DNA of 64,000 nucleotides from Forficula auricularia (GCA_024734495.1 JALMQS010000612.1:1069979-1133978), one strand, 5' to 3'; shown: positions 24,801 to 35,729, numbered from the stretch's first letter. A program made the numbers and translations. Notes: generated from the sequence alone by a model not told the origin.

Positions 24801-27800
24801 GTGTGTCAGAGAAATGTAGCTCGTAAACTAAATAAGATACAAACTTGAAATTTATAAATTATATATGGATTTATTTTCCCCGAAAACAAAAATCGAATTA
24901 AAACTTTAATGGAATAATTATTTTGGACGAGTCCAATTTTTTGTGAAATCGAAAATATATTTTTTATCGTGGGATATGACGAGATGAGATATCCATGTAA
25001 AGATCTCATTAAGTGATTTTTGTAATAAATCTAAAATGACGGTATAGTAGGGGTAAAAGTACCAATTTTTACACGATTTTTGTACGAAACGGGATTTCCA
25101 TATCATTGGGCTTAAAATTATGAAAAAAATTTATAAATAAGTCCGTTCTCTGATTATGAACGACAAATAAATATAATTATAATATCTCAGGTATTTTGAG
25201 AGTTATTATATAATATATTTTTATAGGATTGGATGAAGGCAGTCCAGAAATAAATAAGCGGCTAGTTCCAACAAATAATATTTATTGGAAATGTTTTCCT
25301 CTTATAAAGTTATTTTGAAACCAACGTTTTGGAGGATCTTCCCTTCTTCATTAGAGTTCAGTTTTTTTTATCTTTCCAAAAATGTTAGTAATTTATGTCT
25401 CTATCTTTAGTATTATTAAACTAAAAAGCAAGAATAGTATTCTAAAAGATCATATAGTTTGAATCTACTTGTCAAAAAAAAATTTTTCTTGAAATAATGA
25501 TTTTTAACAAAATTTTAATCAAATATATCAAATAAGTTTATTTTTGATATAATTTTTTTCTTTAATTATTACTTTAATAGGTAAATAAATAAATAAATAC
25601 CTAATAAAAATAAATAAATAAATACCTAATATTAAATCGACATATTGCCGAGAGAAGCAATTTTTGAAAAATACTACGGAATAATCAATCAGCTAAAATT
25701 TCTTAAATTAGGATTAAATAAGAATCTATTAATTCTTCTAATATATTTATTTATAAGAAACCCTTAGTATGTGAGTGCCAATCGCGCTTGACCGCTTTAT
25801 TATGAGATATTGTCATTATATTATATATTATATATTATATATATGAATATTTACTTGATAAAAACATTGAAATCTTTGTCCTCATCAGAATCAGCTGATT
25901 CTTGTCTTGGCCGATGTTTAGGGGTGGCTTGGACTGAGGGAGGGGCCTTCATTGATAGAAAGGCATCAAAGGAATCATCATCTCCACCAAAACCACCACT
26001 GGCATCACCTGTAGATGTTAATCCGGCACCCCAAGCTAAAACCAAAGTTAAATTCATTAAGTTTGTTTATTTTAAGTTATCTAGTTTAAAAATAATTCTT
26101 TGTTTTTTTATAGTTAAATGTTAAAGTAAATAACAGTACTAATCGAATATGGTACATATGGCAATACGAGGCCCTGTTTATCTTTCAACTAACACTTATA
26201 ATTATTGTAGTCGTTATTTAAATGATTCATATTATTCATTAAATCAACTAGATACTAGATGAATTGAAAATCATTAATAATGTAAAAAAAATTATATCTT
26301 ACGAATTATTTGTTAATAAATAAATCTATAATACCCAAATAGTCAAAGATTATAGGGTTTTTGAATATTTTTAATTTTATAAATGAAAAATACATCCTTA
26401 TAAAAATTCTATAATTTCAAGTGCGACTATATGTAACAAGCAAACAGGTGAATGAATTACCTCCACCAGTTTCTCCACCTCCGCCGCCTGCACCAAAAGG
26501 ATCAAAAATATCTCCTGACGGCTGAATTTCATCTTTTGCTGCGCTTTCAAATTTAGCAGAAAATGCATCAAAATCATCTGATTTAATTTCTGAAGAATTT
26601 ACAAATGGAGAAGATATATCTCCAAAGATATTTGTCGATACATTAGTTGGTACTTGAACAGGATCAACATGCGAAAGAATTTCAGGAGGTTGGATATTTT
26701 CACCCTTAAAATCAGTAATATCTGTTCCAAATATATCATTTGTTGGAACATCATCTGAATATGCTTGCTGCTCATTAATTAGCCAAGAATTATCGGAAAT
26801 TTCTTGTTTTGTATGTGTCGTGCCAATAGGCATTATTAAATCTCCAAAAGATTTTCCATTCGTTTCTTCTTTAAATGAAAACTCTGGTTCATTATTAGGT
26901 AGAATAGCCTGTTCTTGTTCTTCTATAATAGCTTCAACTACTGATTGGTTTGAAGTAGATTTGGCAAATGGTTCGGTTAATGTTTCTTCTTGGTTATTAT
27001 TAGCTTCATCAATATTCCCTTCTAATTTTACTTCCTCAACTGATTCTATAAATTGATTCTGTAGATCAGATTCATTTTCTTGTATTTCAATATGGGGTGA
27101 ATTCTTCTCTGGAAATTCTGCCATCGAATTAACTAACTCACCAAAAGGAGTGATTGGTTCAGATTCAGAAACTACTGGTTGAGATAAACTTATATTGGAA
27201 GTTGGAGGAGCAACAGAAACAAGAGCCTCTGGTTCAGCATCGAGTAAAGATGTTAGTTGTTGGGTCTCAGCTGTCTTTGTCTTTGCATTATATAATCCAA
27301 GAATATCACTAGTTGTTGCCTTTTCTGTTTTTTTTGTTGGTCCTGGTGAAAATATATCAAAGAAGTCATCTTCATTAGAAGGTGCTGGTACTGGTGTGGG
27401 AGCTGGACGATTTGGAGGAGGAGGAACTGGTCGGATTGGAGGGGGAATTGGTCTTGGAGGTCGAGAAGGTGGTGAAACAACTGGAGTTTCATTACTTATT
27501 TCTTGTTCTTCTTCTACTTCTCCAAATAAATTGATGTTTGATTCTTCAGGAAATGCTGGTGTATCTCCTCCCATAAGATCAGGTGTTGGACTAGGGCTAA
27601 GCAAATCTCTAATTGGCGTTGGAGACGGTGTTCTCGTTGCTTGAAGACGATCTAAAAGGCTAGAAGATGTTGATTCCATTTCTCCAGTTACACTAAGAAT
27701 CAAATCTTTGGTTTCTTTTGAAGGAGGGTTTGGTCTTGGAGGAGGAGGGCGCATAGGAGGGGGTGGCGGTGGTCTACTTGGTTTTGGAGTTTTCATAATT

Positions 27801-28201
27801 TCAGCAGTTTCATGACAAAAGTCCTCAGATTCATTTTTATTTTCTTCAGGCTTAACGAAAAAATCTTCAGAACCATGAGAATTTTCTTCTTGTTGTTGAA
27901 AAATATTGTTAAATTCGTCTGTTTTGGTTTCAGCAGTAGTACCAAAAAAGTCTACCGGTTCTGAATAATCGGTGGTTGAAAAATCAGCAAAAGGATTAGT
28001 GGAAATGGTTTGAGGTACTGTGGCCGCAGATGAATCTTCGAATGTCATTGAGCTTAAAAATGGATTTTCTCCTCCACCATTCCCAGCATTAGGCTCAGAA
28101 GCAGAAAAATCCATTCCAGAAAGGAACGGATTAGAATTTTGCTGAATAGTTGTTTCTGCCTCATAACTAATGTCATCCATTAAAAATGGATTGGCCGCCA
28201 T
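18897..28201 (-). CDS. stnB: Stoned B (stonin family), complete coding region
   Basis: Nine coding exons: 28201-26461, 26035-25855, 24630-24152, 24054-23828, 23755-23521, 23442-23274, 21922-21641, 21574-21212, 19041-18897. They sum to 3822 nt (1273 aa plus stop), close to Drosophila StnB, and every junction keeps frame. The N-terminus has NPF motifs (residues 5, 25, 46, 68 approximately) for EH-domain proteins such as Dap160/Eps15, then a long acidic proline-rich stretch, a further FNPFDKS near the third exon, the stonin-homology domain, and a mu-homology domain (ending PEKYVRYLARHEYR) that in flies binds synaptotagmin for synaptic-vesicle retrieval. The tail ends in an SDSDSDSN acidic run. 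All introns are GT-AG except intron 6, whose predicted acceptor at 21924-21923 is AA. The ATG lies 12 nt after the stnA stop in the same exon. Confidence 0.92.
19111..20016 (-). mobile_element. Mosaic foldback made from a mariner/Tc1-type element
   Basis: Ends are GGGTGTTTTTTTTAGAGG and its reverse complement. The arms (19111-19350 and 19778-20016) are close reverse complements over 240 bp. Between them the minus strand encodes the C-terminal half of a DD34D transposase: QQDGATCHTA and, 34 residues after the D, the D in DLTPLDYFLWG. An in-frame TAG replaces a W codon before CALWAGGVIGPYFF. The 5' half of the parent element is absent; instead an inverted copy of the 3' 240 bp caps that side. 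It sits in the last intron of stnB and cannot encode an active transposase. Confidence 0.85.
19215..19793 (-). pseudogene. Truncated DD34D transposase in the mosaic element
   Basis: Readable from about GYVNKQNCRIWSEENPHET down to MPEIIFKH and a stop, with one internal TAG. The first catalytic D and the N-terminal DNA-binding region are missing. Family: IS630/Tc1/mariner superfamily, judged from the QDGAxxH and LTPLDYFLWG blocks. Confidence 0.8.
20362..20742. mobile_element. Foldback element with a GAAACGTCGG motif
   Basis: Arms of about 105 bp (20362-20468 and 20637-20742) are reverse complements; outer ends TTGAAGGTAATGGAAGGCA. Just inside the left arm, the minus strand reads CTGAAGGAGG, a short loop, CCTCC, GAAACGTCGG (20497-20466), like the pseudo-LTR of Penelope-like elements. 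It lies in the last stnB intron directly before a SINE. Confidence 0.75.
20751..21099 (+). mobile_element. tRNA-derived SINE, full-length copy
   Basis: The head (20754-20820) resembles a tRNA: an A-box-like GTGTAATGGTCAGGAT, an anticodon-arm-like segment, and a B-box GAGTTCGATTCCCGG. A unique body follows (AGATAAATTTAAACTAATTT, GATGGAGGGGCCAGCCCATA) and it ends CATCAATATCATT plus an A run. A 5'-truncated copy is at 49509-49743 and a diverged reverse copy near 56979-57090. It is in an stnB intron. The head is too degenerate for a functional tRNA. Confidence 0.8.
21984..23266 (+). mobile_element. Mariner element, near full length
   Basis: About 1.28 kb, with terminal inverted repeats GGTTGGCAACTAAGCAATTG at the left and TTGGCAACTAAGTAATTGCG (reverse complement) at the right, flanked by TA. 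It sits in intron 6 of stnB on the strand opposite the gene; its right end begins only 7 nt after the splice donor, and the TA target duplication is part of the donor sequence gtaagta. The TIR and transposase match the DD34D mariner family. Confidence 0.92.
22165..23192 (+). pseudogene. Mariner transposase with one frameshift and one stop
   Basis: The frame opens at ATG 22165 (MENQKEHFRHILLF) and shifts by one base near 22195-22207, continuing as FRKGKNASQAHKKLCAVYGD; a TAA interrupts at 22341 (SLKD, stop, ERSGRP). After that it is open to the stop at 23190-23192. Catalytic blocks are TGDEKW, HHDNARPHTS and YSPDLAPSDYFLF; exactly 34 residues separate the second and third aspartates. Length 1028 nt agrees with the usual ~345-residue mariner protein minus one base. 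The paired helix-turn-helix region is recognisable. Only two lesions indicate a fairly recent insertion or base-calling errors. Confidence 0.9.
24700..25850. other. Intron 2 of stnB
   Basis: AT-rich. About 25235-25370 resembles one arm of the 20362-20742 foldback family (GAAGGCAGTCC near the start, AACGTTTTGGAGGATC near the end). 25576-25628 is a TAAATAAATACC tandem repeat. No exon is needed here to keep the frame. Confidence 0.5.
26036..26460. other. Intron 1 of stnB
   Basis: A 425-nt intron between a gaggtaatt donor and a ttttag acceptor, phase 1. Nothing else recognisable inside. Confidence 0.7.
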
Positions 28202-28213
28202 GTTTGATTATTT
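28202..28213 (-). promoter_or_regulatory. 12-nt stnA-stnB intercistronic spacer
   Basis: On the minus strand the stnA stop TAA (28216-28214) is followed by AAATAATCAAAC and then ATGG, the stnB start. CAAACATGG is a good insect start context. The spacer contains no other ATG. It decides that stnB is the second cistron of a shared exon (28786-26461) rather than a separately spliced message, unless an unseen promoter exists. Confidence 0.9.
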
Positions 28214-31200
28214 TTATTGTCCAATTAATTCAGACTCAAGAAGTTTTAGTTCTGTTTTGCCTGGTAAAATATTAGCTGCAATCGATGTATCAAAGGGATC
28301 GTCAAATTCCACCTCTTCTGTAGAGTCTCCTTTTGCAAGACAAGGTGTGAGTGGTTTTATTCCAGGATCACTTGTGTCAGGCAAATTAAATAAATCTGCT
28401 GGAGTACTACCCAAATCAGTATTTGGAAGCTTTACTGGACTTCTAGGATTAAAGTCTTGATCCGTATAACTTCTTGTTAAACTTGTTTTATTTTCAGAAA
28501 ATAATTCAGATTCTATTATTTTTAACTCAGCTTTTCCCGGAACAAGATTAGCAGCTATAGAGGTATCAAAAGGATCAGTATACAAGTCTAATTCAACTGA
28601 TGGAGTTAGTGGTTTATCTGATGGATGAGCTTCTTGATCGTCTTCTTCTGTTAATAGATCGTTATTTGTATTAGAATGTATAGGTGAAAGAGATGGAGTA
28701 ACTATAATTCGTTTCAATGGAAGTGAAGTTGGAGGACGACGTCTATTTCCTGATATATCCGAAAATCGGCGGTCTGCTGATATTACCTAGAATTAAAATT
28801 TAGATATTTTCAAATATTTCAATTGATTTTATAAGAATATTTATTTTAAAACTCACTGGTGGTTGTAAAATTATTTCTTGATCGACCTCGTTATCTCGAG
28901 GATTAAAATCTTGATCACTTAAACTAGTTTTGATATTAGAAGTCGGATATTGATGAGAATCAATTAATTCTGATTCGAGTAATTTTATTTCTGCTTTCCC
29001 TGGAGGAATTTGAGATACAAATGAAGTATCAAAAGGATCCTTTGCTAAATCATCTACCTCAATTTTACTATCACCTTCTTCAAAAAATGATGGTTTTGAG
29101 TAATATGGCGTTAAAGGCTTTGAAGCAATGGAAGAGTTTATATCGGAGCCTGTTGTAAAAAATATTATATAAATAAAAGTCATTTTTATCGAACACAAAT
29201 GGTGATCATTTATTAATAAACTTTACCTAAAAGATCTGTTTTGATTGGAGAAGGAAGATCGAAAGAAACACTTTTGAAAGGTAATTGTTGTTCACTTCCT
29301 CTAGGATCAAAATCGTCGTCTTCAAGATCGTTAATTGAAGGGGGTGTTTCTTTTGAGTCTTTAAGTAATTCTTGTTCAAGATATTTTAGTTCAGCTTTCC
29401 CGGGAGCAGTTATGACATCAACAACAGATGTATCGAATGGATCAACTTCTTCTTTTTCAGATGAAGTTAATTCTGGTTCTGGAGCGATCGGGTCTTCACA
29501 GATTTTTGACAAGTCTGTTGTACTACCGCCTAATAAATCTCGGTGACTTGGTTTAAGAGACTGAATACAAGGTTCTTCTTCTTCCTGCAAATGAAATTTT
29601 TGAATTAATTGTAAATTAATATAAGTTTTTAATAAATCAATGTATCTTGTTTTTCCCTTGTTTAGTTCTATTTAACTTAAAAAATTCAAAAAAATTTCCA
29701 GGATTAACATCATTAACAAAATGAGATATTTCAAAATTTTCAATTATTCTTTATTGAAACAAAAAAAAAACGAAAAAAAAAATAAAGGCAAAAAATAAAT
29801 TAATTTGTAAAATATATATCTTATAACAAAAATCTCAAACAATTTAATAAATTTATATTTGAATAATTTTTATAGAAATGGACTTACTGGTTGAACTTCT
29901 CCTGCTGGATCAGTAATGTGGATGCTTACTACAGATGATATAGTTATTGGGGATGACAAGTTTTCACCTTCTCTTGGATTAAATTCAAAGCTATCGCTAT
30001 TAGATAAAATTCGAGCTTCATTCAATTCTAAATCAGCTCCACCCAAAATCTCATTTTCAATTAAACGAAGTTCCGCCTTAAAAAAAAAACAATATTTAAT
30101 TATACCTACTTATTCAAATTAAGATGTTATTTGTTTCTTTACCTTTCCGGGTAAGATGTTATCAGCAAATGTCGTATCAAAAGGATCAGCGCCAATATCT
30201 TTTACAATCTCTTGGATTGCCTCTTCGTCAAATGTTTCATTAGTAGTAGAGTTGTTTGTATTGTCAAATGCACTCCAATCTTCTAGAACCCGAGCTACGT
30301 CAGGAGTTGGTGGAGCGATAACTCTAGTGTTTGGAGTCTGAAATGTTTTATTTACATATTATTAATTTATATATGGTAATATATAATTGATTTTTAAAAA
30401 AATAATATTTCAAAATAGAAAAAACAATAGAAGAGAATTATTACTTCAGTATTCTTTTTGGAGACTGATTCAATGGCTAGCTGGGCAAATTCGTCCTCTT
30501 CTTCTTGATTATTTCTTTTATTTGCAAAGATATCAACAGGAGGTGGTCTTTTTGGAGGTTCACCTACAGATGGATGCGGTTCACTTCCAAATACTTCGAA
30601 CTCTTTAAGTAATGAATCAACTGTAATAGGGTCTTCGTCTAAAAGAGATTTGGGGGCTAATTCTGGACTAGCTGTGGTCGAAAGCCCTTGGTCTACTTGA
30701 TCAAAACTTCCAAATAAAAGATTTTGGTCTCCAGGACGAGGTCTACGACGAGATGATTTAAGAGGGGTTTTACGAGGGGACCCAATTGATTCAGCTTTAC
30801 CTGTGAGAACTTCGACAGCTGATCCTAAACTAAAAATTACTATTTATTATTTATCTGTATTTTATTGAGGAGACAATTTTATTGTTATTACTTTGAAAAT
30901 TATAGAAAAAATGAGATCTATTTCAGTTTACCTAAACTAAAAAGTTGTTTCTTCTTATCTTGTTCTGCTTGTCTACATATACTTTCAACGTTTGATGTAT
31001 CAAAAGGATCAAATCCACCCTCTTCTGTAAGTTCTTCGGGACTATCTGGAATGTAAGCGAGTTTAACCTCTCCACTTGTAACTACATCAACATATGATGT
31101 ATCAAATATATCTTCAAATTCTTCCTCCTCCTCTTCTTCCTCTTCTTCGACTTCTCCAAATGCCTGTGATTCAAAAATAAATCATAAATACATTACAGAT

Positions 31201-34200
31201 TACAGTATTTTTTATATAAATATGAAATATAATATTATTACCGGGTGAGTTTTTTATCTTGAGACAGTCTTATAACTCAAAAACAGTGTATTATATAGAA
31301 AAAAGTTTCAAATAAAAGTTTATTTATATCGAGGGGGAAACTAAACTACGCTATTGTATGTTGACCTAGAACAAGCTTTCAAGGGTATTTTAAGATCAAG
31401 TTCCGTTTTTTAAATAGAAACCTATATATTTCTTTTCATATTCATAATTTACAAAAAAAACCGAGCAACTTTTATAAGAACTATTCTTTGGTTCGACATC
31501 AAATAAACAAAATATTAAATCAATTATTAGATATCAAAAAATCTTAATAATTATTTTTAACAATTATTCAACTTAATTATTAAATAATAATGATCAAATA
31601 TTTAATTATTAAATAAATAATTTAATAATAATTAATAATTTAATAATTTTTTGACACTTTTCTGTGACATTCCAGAGTGTTATCGCAAGCCTTCTGGATG
31701 AATTCCAATTTCGTTTTTTGGCCTCTTTTAGTTTCTTCGTACCCTTTACATTTCCAGGTTTTTTTTTTTTACCAGATTTACAACATGATAAAATGAAGCT
31801 CGTGAGGGTGTATCCCTGTCAGGAAAACGCTCGGCATTCATTTCAATGACAGCCTATGGCACACTTCTTCCATATTCACCATAAATTAAGAGCATTTCAA
31901 TTCTGTCTTCAACAAAAAATGCTCCATTTTTATCATGGTAATACAATTGGTAACTATCTACTGGATTGAGACGAGAAAGAAACTTTTTTAAACTCAAAAA
32001 GTTTAAGTAGTTCAATAAGTAAAAAATAATCCCTTAAATCTGAGTATAATGAAGTTTTAAGATCATTATAAACACTTATTTTCATTGTTGTGACTTTTTG
32101 ATTTAATAATTATTTATTTAATAATTAATTATTTAATCATTAATATTTAATAATTAAGTTTAAATAATTGTTAAAAATAATTATTAGGATTTTTTGAGAT
32201 CTAATAATTGATTTAATATTTTTTTTATTTGATGTCGAATCAAAAAATAGTTCTTATGAAAGTTGCTCAGTTTTTTTTGTAGACTATGAATATGAAAAGA
32301 AATATCTAGGTTTCCATTTAAAAAGCAGAACTTGACTTTAAAATACCCTTGAAAGCTTGTTCTAGATCGACAAACAATAGCGGAGTTTAGTTTTCCCCTC
32401 CATATAAATAAACTTTTATTTGAAATTTTTTTCATAATGCACTGTTTTTGAGTTGTTAGACTGTCTCAAGATAAAAACTCACCCAGTTTAAATTATAAGG
32501 GAAGAATAAAAAATAAACCAGGAAATGGTAAAATGGTACCTGTGATTCAAATTCTGTAGTATTATTTTCTCCTTTATTCCCTTCTAAAGCAGCCTTACGA
32601 GCTTGCTGCTCTTCGAAATCTACCCACTGGGTAGATGTCTTTGGTGTCACAGGCTCTTCTTCTTGAACCTATCAAATAAAATAAAATAATATCAATTAAT
32701 ATATATATTCAATATAATTAAATGAGTTTATATACCACGAAAGATCGAGCAAAAGAAATGATAATCTAAAAAAGTTTCTAAATTCTGGGTTGTATAATAA
32801 ATAATTTTTCAGATGTGATTTTTACTTTTTCATACACATAGCAATCCAACAAAAATTCAAATAAGAACTATTTGTAGTTAGTTTTGCAATTCCCTGAATT
32901 CAGTGGGACCAAATAAAAATAAATGAATAATCACGTGAATTCTGCCATGTCTGAACTAGGACCTTACCGTCCCTTCCATTAAAATGAAAAATGGCAAAAC
33001 TCCCTGAGTATATTATTAATTAAATAGATCAGATACGCTTCACTCTAAAATAAAAAAAATAATAAATTAATTCAAAATCCAAGACATTTTTTTGATTTTT
33101 TGATCTTTACATTAATATCCTGAAATCAAAAGTGTTTATTTTATAATCTTTAAAGAATTTGGTGTCGGTTCTAGGTGAAACATTAAATAAACAGATAATA
33201 AGTGAAAATATATTTTTCTTGGTGGGTTTCACAAATAAAACAAGTTTTTATCTTGATATATATTTCGGGTTATGAGTCCATCAGTTACAAAAGAAAAACT
33301 GTTTTTCTTTTGTAACTCCTGATGATGGGCTCATAACCCGAAATATATATCGAGATAAAAACTTGTTTTATTTGTGAAACCCACCAAGAAAAATATATTT
33401 TTACTTATTATCTGTTTATTTAATGTTTCTGTGCGATGTGTTCGATTTTTGGCTAGACCATTTGAAATTTTGAATATAGAGGTTTTGACCAATATTGGAG
33501 TAGCTCAATTTTTAAATTTTTAATTCATGTATTTTTTCATTTTTATTAATATATTTTACCCCAAAAAAAGGCTGAAAGAATTTGAATACAAAATTTAGTT
33601 GAAAAAAGGACTAGGGTCTAGAAAAAGGCTTATATGTTAAACAATCTAAAAATTATATTTTAAAAGATATTAATTGATATTTAGAAAAACGACAATAGTA
33701 TAAGTTAAGTTGCTTCATTTTATTTCATCGTAAATCTAACGAACTTTTTATCTCAATATACAAAAGCATTAAATATAAAATTTCGTTTTGAAATTCTTAT
33801 TTGTTTTCGAGCTAAAGAGCAAACAAAATTTGACCATCAAAACAAACAAAATAAAAGATTGTAAAATTCTGAACAAAAAATTCTACATGATTTAAATCCT
33901 AGAGCATATTTAAGTATAGGTAGTCAAATGCAAATTGAAGGGATTGGTTACTTTTTTCTTTGAAAAAAGCTCGTAGATTTGATGCGATCTAAGTCTCCTT
34001 GAGTCTTTTTAAGTATAGAATCGACTCCTTGTGTAAGAGCGTTGAAACGGGACCACTCTTCGTTATCAGCGTGGGTTTTGGAGGGCGCGGAGGCCTCACC
34101 GGAAGCACCCTCCTGGTGCTCACGTCGGTAACGCTCGAGTTCCGCCTCGTCAAAAAGCTCTTGTTCTTTTGCCTTTTTTTTCCCCTTTTTCTTTTTCTTC

Positions 34201-34223
34201 AGCCCTTTAGTTATTTTGTGCAT
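28214..34223 (-). CDS. stnA: Stoned A, nearly complete coding region
   Basis: Exons: 34223-33952 (starts MHKITKGLKKKKKG), 32668-32540, 31163-30932, 30824-30445, 30337-30143, 30076-29888, 29584-29227, 29149-28857, 28786-28214; about 873 residues are visible, near the fly length. The start resembles the fly MLKLPKGLKKKKKK opening and is followed by GVDSILKKTQGDLDRIK. The rest holds six or seven modules of DPFDTS followed by a PGKAELKLLESEL-like helix, often then DxDFNPR; DPF binds AP-2 alpha-ear, placing the protein at presynaptic endocytic sites. Exons from 32668 on are phase-consistent, but exon 1 ends in phase 2 and the next starts in phase 0, so a small exon of 3n+1 nt is missing between 32669 and 33951. 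An acceptor at 34250 shows at least one upstream non-coding exon. Confidence 0.9.
31241..32486. mobile_element. 1.25-kb foldback element in an stnA intron
   Basis: Arms of about 400 bp (31241-31640 and 32090-32486) are reverse complements, with outer end GGGTGAGTTTTTATCTTGAG. The 440-bp loop encodes on the minus strand a transposase-like fragment (see separate entry). It fills most of the 1376-nt intron 32539-31164 of stnA, so the pre-mRNA would contain a long hairpin. Confidence 0.85.
31775..31985 (-). pseudogene. Transposase-like N-terminal fragment in the foldback loop
   Basis: Minus-strand reading gives FFVEDRIEMLLIYGEYGRSV, then P, a TAG, and AERFPDRDTPSRASFYHVVN. The MLLIYGE and RFPDRxxPSRxxF blocks match the helix-turn-helix domain commonly found at the start of insect mariner/IS630-related proteins (DUF4817 type). 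The frame then decays. Confidence 0.65.
33177..33429. mobile_element. 253-bp foldback with hammerhead-like core
   Basis: Arms of about 120 bp run from GAAACATTAAATAAACAG to its reverse complement. On the plus strand of the right arm, CTGATGA (33319-33325), a GGG...CCC stem, and GAAA (33340-33343) appear in the spacing of a hammerhead ribozyme; the left arm has a decayed version. It lies in the stnA intron where a small coding exon is also expected. Confidence 0.8.
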
Positions 34224-34249
34224 ATTCCTCCGCCAGCTCGAGTCCCGAT

Positions 34250-34819
34250 CTACAAACAAAAAAATGTTTCTAATAAATTTACAATAATTTGTCATACATT
34301 ATAATAATGATGTAGATTTATAATGTTTGGTGGTTGAGTTGTTTATCAAATGAGAAGTTTCAGCTGAAACGATCACATTTTTGATGATTTCATTGACGCA
34401 CTCTGCGTCTCAACCCCCCCTGGTTTATTCCTTCTTATTTTTGAAATATCTCAAAAACGGCTAAAAAAATAACTTCAGCGAATTTACGGTGTTTCGGCTT
34501 CTAATACTTGTATAATAAACATCGAAAAATTTATACTTTAAAAAATATTAATTATTTTGTCAAAATGTCTGCCAGTGCGTGGGTTGTTGCCAGATTTTGT
34601 GTACGCTCTAGCTCAAAAACTAATGAAAGTTTTAAAAGAAAATTTTATATTTAGATATTTTATATTGAGATTAAGAAGTGATTAGATTGTGGTTGAAATT
34701 GCAAAAAAAATTAGGGAGAGGGAGAGTAGAAATTTGAACCCTTTGGTTTGGACCAAATTTTACAGTTATTTAAAATGTCATATTAAATTGAAAGTTTTTG
34801 CCGATAGTAGCAGAATTTT
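34250..34819. other. Region upstream of the stnA start exon
   Basis: Immediately 5' of stnA exon 34249-33952 the minus strand has a tttgtttgtag acceptor, so this is intron or alternative 5' flank. No coding signal is seen. Confidence 0.5.
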
Positions 34820-34932
34820 TATATATTGAAGGAGACAATAAAAGAGGTGTCTTCTGCTGGAATTATAAATAAATAAATAAAATTTATAATTCCAACAGAA
34901 GACACACTCTTTTATTGTCTCCTTCAATATAA
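34790..34932. mobile_element. Hairpin MITE family H, copy 1
   Basis: A hairpin (34820-34932) with arms GAAGGAGACAATAAAAGAG and GTCTTCTGCTGGAATTATAA, preceded by GAAAGTTTTTGCCGATAGTA. The same layout recurs at 41535-41692 and 47489-47634. Confidence 0.85.
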
Positions 34933-34934
34933 AA

Positions 34935-35264
34935 TGTCATAAATAATTATACATTTAATTTTTTATTTAATTTTAATATAAGAAAGAGAGTGGGGTGGCA
35001 GATGTTTGGTAAAGTCATGAGATGGCCACATCACATATATATATATATATATATTTATAATAGGATAAAGTTACAAGTAAAACAAGTACGTTTTGATTTT
35101 TCTTCAAATTTAAAATCTTATTTAATTTTAGAAGATGATTATTTTAAGGGTAAAAGAGAGGATTGAAAATGTAATATATTTTTTATCTAGAGGCATAGAA
35201 TCATCGCAATTTAGTTGTATTTAAAAATATTCGTCTTTAAATGACAGTGGAAGATAGTTGACAA
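34935..35264. other. AT-rich spacer
   Basis: Contains a (TA)n run at 35036-35054. Nothing else is recognised. Confidence 0.4.
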
Positions 35265-35272
35265 TTTTAGAG

Positions 35273-35729
35273 CAGGGCTGTTTTATCCATTAGGCACTTT
35301 AGGCACAATTACTTTCTACTACTACTACAACAACTACCTATACTTTACTTATTTAAGACCTACGAAAAATGTTGAATTTTTTTTATAGGATTTATGAAGG
35401 AAAAAACATATTTTCATCAATAACAATAGTTATAACTTAAAAATAAGAATAGTTAAAAAAATATTCTAGGAGACAAACATAAATCACATTTTCTTATAAT
35501 CAAAGAACAAAGAAACAATAACATTTGTTATATAAATATCACTTTAAAGATACATGTAACATTGGTTATTAGGATAAATCTACTTTAATATTTTTTTATT
35601 TGTTTATTCCCTGATAATTTCATTCGAGGATATTTGTTTTAATATTTCTCTCTCGATAGAAATGATCAATAAAGATGATTTTTAATAGGAAGGAGAGAAG
35701 TGCCTAAGGCCTATTATAATACTGCCCTC
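35273..35729. mobile_element. 457-bp hAT-type MITE
   Basis: Terminal inverted repeats CAGGGCTGTTTTAT at the left and GAGGGCAGTATTAT (reverse complement) at the right, flanked on both sides by the exact 8-bp duplication TTTTAGAG (35265-35272 and 35730-35737). An 8-bp duplication with CAGGG-type ends is the hAT signature. The interior is non-coding. Confidence 0.85.
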
